A stretch of DNA of 16,852 nucleotides. Source: CAZSMC01 sp964607755 (GTDB lineage: Bacteria; Zhuqueibacterota; Zhuqueibacteria; Residuimicrobiales; Krinioviventaceae). Both the position numbers and the translations under genes were made by a program. Where the stretch lies: positions 1 through 16,852 of the forward strand of contig CAZSMC010000084.1 in the NCBI GenBank assembly GCA_964607755.1, written 5' to 3'. Below the pieces are notes generated by a model that ran no database searches, had not been told where the DNA came from, and saw nothing but the letters and a program-made list of their open reading frames with translations. This document shows, piece by piece, positions 14,541 through 16,852 of the stretch. Each line of letters starts with the position of its first letter. The first letter of the stretch is position 1.

Positions 14541-16852
14541 TTATTTCAGATACAAGATTTTTTGGATCTGTTGATAGCGCTCACCGGCAGCGTCTTGTGT
14601 TGTCAATGTGACCATATAGAATCCCGAACTGACCGGCTCACCATCATAGTCGGCTGCATTCCACACAATTTGAGTTGACTGTCCTGGCGACAGCGGATAA
14701 TGTTTCACGCGTTGCCCTAGGACATTGTAAATATCCAGCGAACCTTGTGTGCCCTGAAACGCCGGCACCTGAATGGTAACAACCGGGTTGAAGGGATTGG
14801 GGAAACAGGATAACGAATTTGCGAGTGCGATGAATTGTCCGGTTAGGGTGGTTTGCGTTTGGCCGCCCAGTCCGGCATAATGCACATGCAAGGCAATGGT
14901 TTTGGATTCATCTTTTTCCGCATCGGAATTGTAAGTGAGGTGATAGTGCGTCTCACTTTTCATACGCGCCACATCCAGCAGGATGTCGCGAAAATTGCCG
15001 TCAATATCATAAAATTTACCGCCGGTGGGCAGCACAATCGGATTGAACCATTTGGTCTGCAAACTGGTCAAGCCAACACCATAGACTTTTATGCCCAAAG
15101 ACAACATGCGATCGACAATCTGCTTCTGGGTGTAATTGTGCTCGGGATAAGGTTCGTCCGTGATCCAGACAATTGTTCGCTGACTGCCGGGCCGCCAGGA
15201 TAGTTCCGAAGCTTTGTACAATGCAGAGGGAGAATCTTCTATTCCACCCCACAGATCGACACCAGCCAGCCGGTCTTTGATCAGCGGGATGTCATCTGTA
15301 AAATCCCAGACATCATCGACCGTGGTGCTGAATGTGACCACACCGATTCTGAAATCATAACCGCGCGATTTCAAGCTGTCGGCGAACTCACCGATATTTC
15401 TACGCACATCTGAAATTTCATCGCCCATGCTGCCGGAACAGTCCATGACAAAACAGACGTCAGCCAGTCCGCCGCCACTTTGGGAAAACTTTTTCAGATT
15501 AAATTCCCGGATGCGTTGATCGTTTTCAAAAAGAAAGATATTTTCTTTTTTCAAATCCAGAACGGGCATGTCCGTTTCTTCTTTTTTCACCTCAAAAATG
15601 ACATCGATCTCTGGATAATTGAATTGACTTGTTGAATCGATGGAAATTTCGAGTCCTTCATAGGAAATCGGCGTGGCCGGAATGAGGATGGTTCGTACAA
15701 GCTCATCCATTAATCGATCGCCTTTGATGCATCGCAATCTGACCGGGACAATCCGCTCCTCATAAATCTCTTTGGATTCAACCTGCAAAAGTGGATACAA
15801 ACTCTGTTTGGACGGCACATTGAATTGAGGGGTTTCTCCCTGTCCACTCAATTTGGACGGATACACAGCCCTGATTTTAACGTTACCATGTGAGCTTTTG
15901 GTGGTGTTCATCACCCGGATTTTTGTACTGATGGTTCTCGGAAACAATTTGTTGTTTTGCAATGTGAGTGATTGCGGCATATCCCATCGTAAAAAAAGAT
16001 CGGGAAAATCAGGTTCTAACAAATTTATTGTTGTCGAACAGGACAACTTTTCTCCGGGCGCGATTGTGTGTTCGCTCCAACGCATGAGCAGACAGACATC
16101 ATAAAGTGTCCTAACCTTTGTGATGTCAAGCTGCGAGTTTTGATAAACATCAGGCCAATTGGCGATGATCACATGATCCGGCTTTCCGTTTTCAAAACGA
16201 ATGCGCGCTTGGATGCCTCGCGGTGTCGTTGCGCGTTCACCAACAACACAATCATTTAAACTTTCATAACGGGATTCATTTTCAACTGATTTGCCGTTGA
16301 CCGTTACGTGACCGTCGCCCCACTGTCCCAGAGCCGGATCGATGACAAAACCGCCGCCAAGAGCATGTTCCAGGTCATCTTTGTTTTCAAGATTGAGCAC
16401 AAGTCTTAAAGCCCGTCCTTCATCCACAATCTGAATTGAAAACGCGAGGTTGATGTTGTTGTCTGTCCTGGCTCTAACGAACAACGTTTGCGAATCCACC
16501 TGCGGTTTCAGCATCATTATATCACTGATATGCTGATCGAGCCGGGCGTCCACGCCGTCGATGCTCATCACCGGGTAGGACGTCATAGCGTAAGGATGAC
16601 CGAATGTGATTTGGCAATGATCGTCGAACGGCCCGGTGTCCATTCCACCGGTTGTGCCAATGGTAAAGTACCCACCGGTTATCATGCTGACAGCAGAGAT
16701 ATCATTTTCCAAATAGCGGGATCCGAAGGCTGTATTTGCAACTCCCCGGGGCTTGGTTAATTTTTCCCCACCCTTTTGAAGGTCGAACTGCGCTTTATCC
16801 AGCGCCAGAGCAGGCATCGCACACAATAGAAGCAACAGATGTAACACACTTT
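14541..16852 (-). CDS. Large VWA-domain surface protein with unknown N-terminal region and sorting tail (5' end beyond window)
   Basis: At least 768 residues. The frame stays open to the window edge; the visible start LHLLLLLCAMPALAL is the hydrophobic core of a signal peptide, so only a few residues including the start are missing. A GTG at 16847 is possible but lacks a visible ribosome site. Counting from it, about 20-410 are one or two unrecognised regions, probably beta-rich (SRYLENDISAVSMITGGYFTIGT is replaced by a matching IGTTGGMDTGPFDDHC stretch, and a later WSEHTIAPGEKLSCSTTINL strand looks Ig-like). About 455-640 are a VWA domain with intact MIDAS: D469-x-S471-x-S473 (DCSGSM), GGIEDSPSALYKA and D564 (ITDEP). 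The tail (CFPNPFNPVVTI to KILYLK) follows. It is first in an operon with the next VIT-VWA gene. A secreted adhesin or protease-like scaffold is conceivable; no catalytic motif was found. Confidence 0.88.
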   Translation of the reverse strand, partial: SVLHLLLLLCAMPALALDKAQFDLQKGGEKLTKPRGVANTAFGSRYLENDISAVSMITGGYFTIGTTGGMDTGPFDDHCQITFGHPYAMTSYPVMSIDGVDARLDQHISDIMMLKPQVDSQTLFVRARTDNNINLAFSIQIVDEGRALRLVLNLENKDDLEHALGGGFVIDPALGQWGDGHVTVNGKSVENESRYESLNDCVVGERATTPRGIQARIRFENGKPDHVIIANWPDVYQNSQLDITKVRTLYDVCLLMRWSEHTIAPGEKLSCSTTINLLEPDFPDLFLRWDMPQSLTLQNNKLFPRTISTKIRVMNTTKSSHGNVKIRAVYPSKLSGQGETPQFNVPSKQSLYPLLQVESKEIYEERIVPVRLRCIKGDRLMDELVRTILIPATPISYEGLEISIDSTSQFNYPEIDVIFEVKKEETDMPVLDLKKENIFLFENDQRIREFNLKKFSQSGGGLADVCFVMDCSGSMGDEISDVRRNIGEFADSLKSRGYDFRIGVVTFSTTVDDVWDFTDDIPLIKDRLAGVDLWGGIEDSPSALYKASELSWRPGSQRTIVWITDEPYPEHNYTQKQIVDRMLSLGIKVYGVGLTSLQTKWFNPIVLPTGGKFYDIDGNFRDILLDVARMKSETHYHLTYNSDAEKDESKTIALHVHYAGLGGQTQTTLTGQFIALANSLSCFPNPFNPVVTIQVPAFQGTQGSLDIYNVLGQRVKHYPLSPGQSTQIVWNAADYDGEPVSSGFYMVTLTTQDAAGERYQQIQKILYLK

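Overview
The window is a bacterial contig with a 100-base N gap at 9213-9312. Nearly every gene is on the minus strand. The most telling signal is a C-terminal module of about 85 residues containing (N/S)YPNPFNP. It occurs in five predicted proteins and one broken gene, and usually ends in hydrophobic residues plus K or R. This is the type A sorting or FlgD-Ig-like tail of the FCB superphylum (Calditrichota, Ignavibacteria, KSB1 and relatives). A giant hybrid two-component regulator and AGGAG-type ribosome sites fit the same origin. I infer an uncultured FCB-group organism and cannot name the phylum.

Layout in minus-strand reading order. (1) 16852-12500: a two-gene operon, 13 bp apart. The first gene is cut by the window edge and encodes a large unknown N-terminal region, a VWA domain with intact MIDAS and a sorting tail. 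The second encodes a VIT-VWA-tail protein whose MIDAS aspartate is lost. (2) 12499-12244: a spacer holding a 96-bp inverted-repeat element. (3) 12243-9474: a lipoprotein gene 34 bp ahead of a second VIT-VWA-tail gene with a complete MIDAS. (4) 9473-7570: the assembly gap, then the 3' part of an arylsulfotransferase-like gene carrying FN3, carbohydrate-binding-like and sorting domains, followed by two terminator hairpins. (5) 7569-7028: no gene; a cluster of GC-rich hairpins and two palindromes upstream of the next gene. (6) 7027-2846: a complete 1393-residue hybrid sensor/regulator. (7) 2845-2485: a 21-bp tandem direct repeat, a promoter-like sequence and two tiny candidate ORFs. (8) 2484-745: a CBM9-LamG-tail secreted protein with a strong terminator. 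On the plus strand, 211-679 is a decayed gene that keeps only a signal peptide and a sorting tail.

Taken together the region looks like a cell-surface module: secreted adhesin-like VIT/VWA proteins, a lipoprotein, and two carbohydrate-binding or sulfate-handling proteins next to a ligand-sensing regulator. The best-supported regulatory hypothesis is that the hybrid regulator, through its AraC-type domain, binds the tandem repeat overlapping its own stop codon and drives the small ORFs and the CBM9-LamG gene. There is no SusC/SusD pair, glycoside hydrolase or sulfatase in the window, so a polysaccharide role remains inference.
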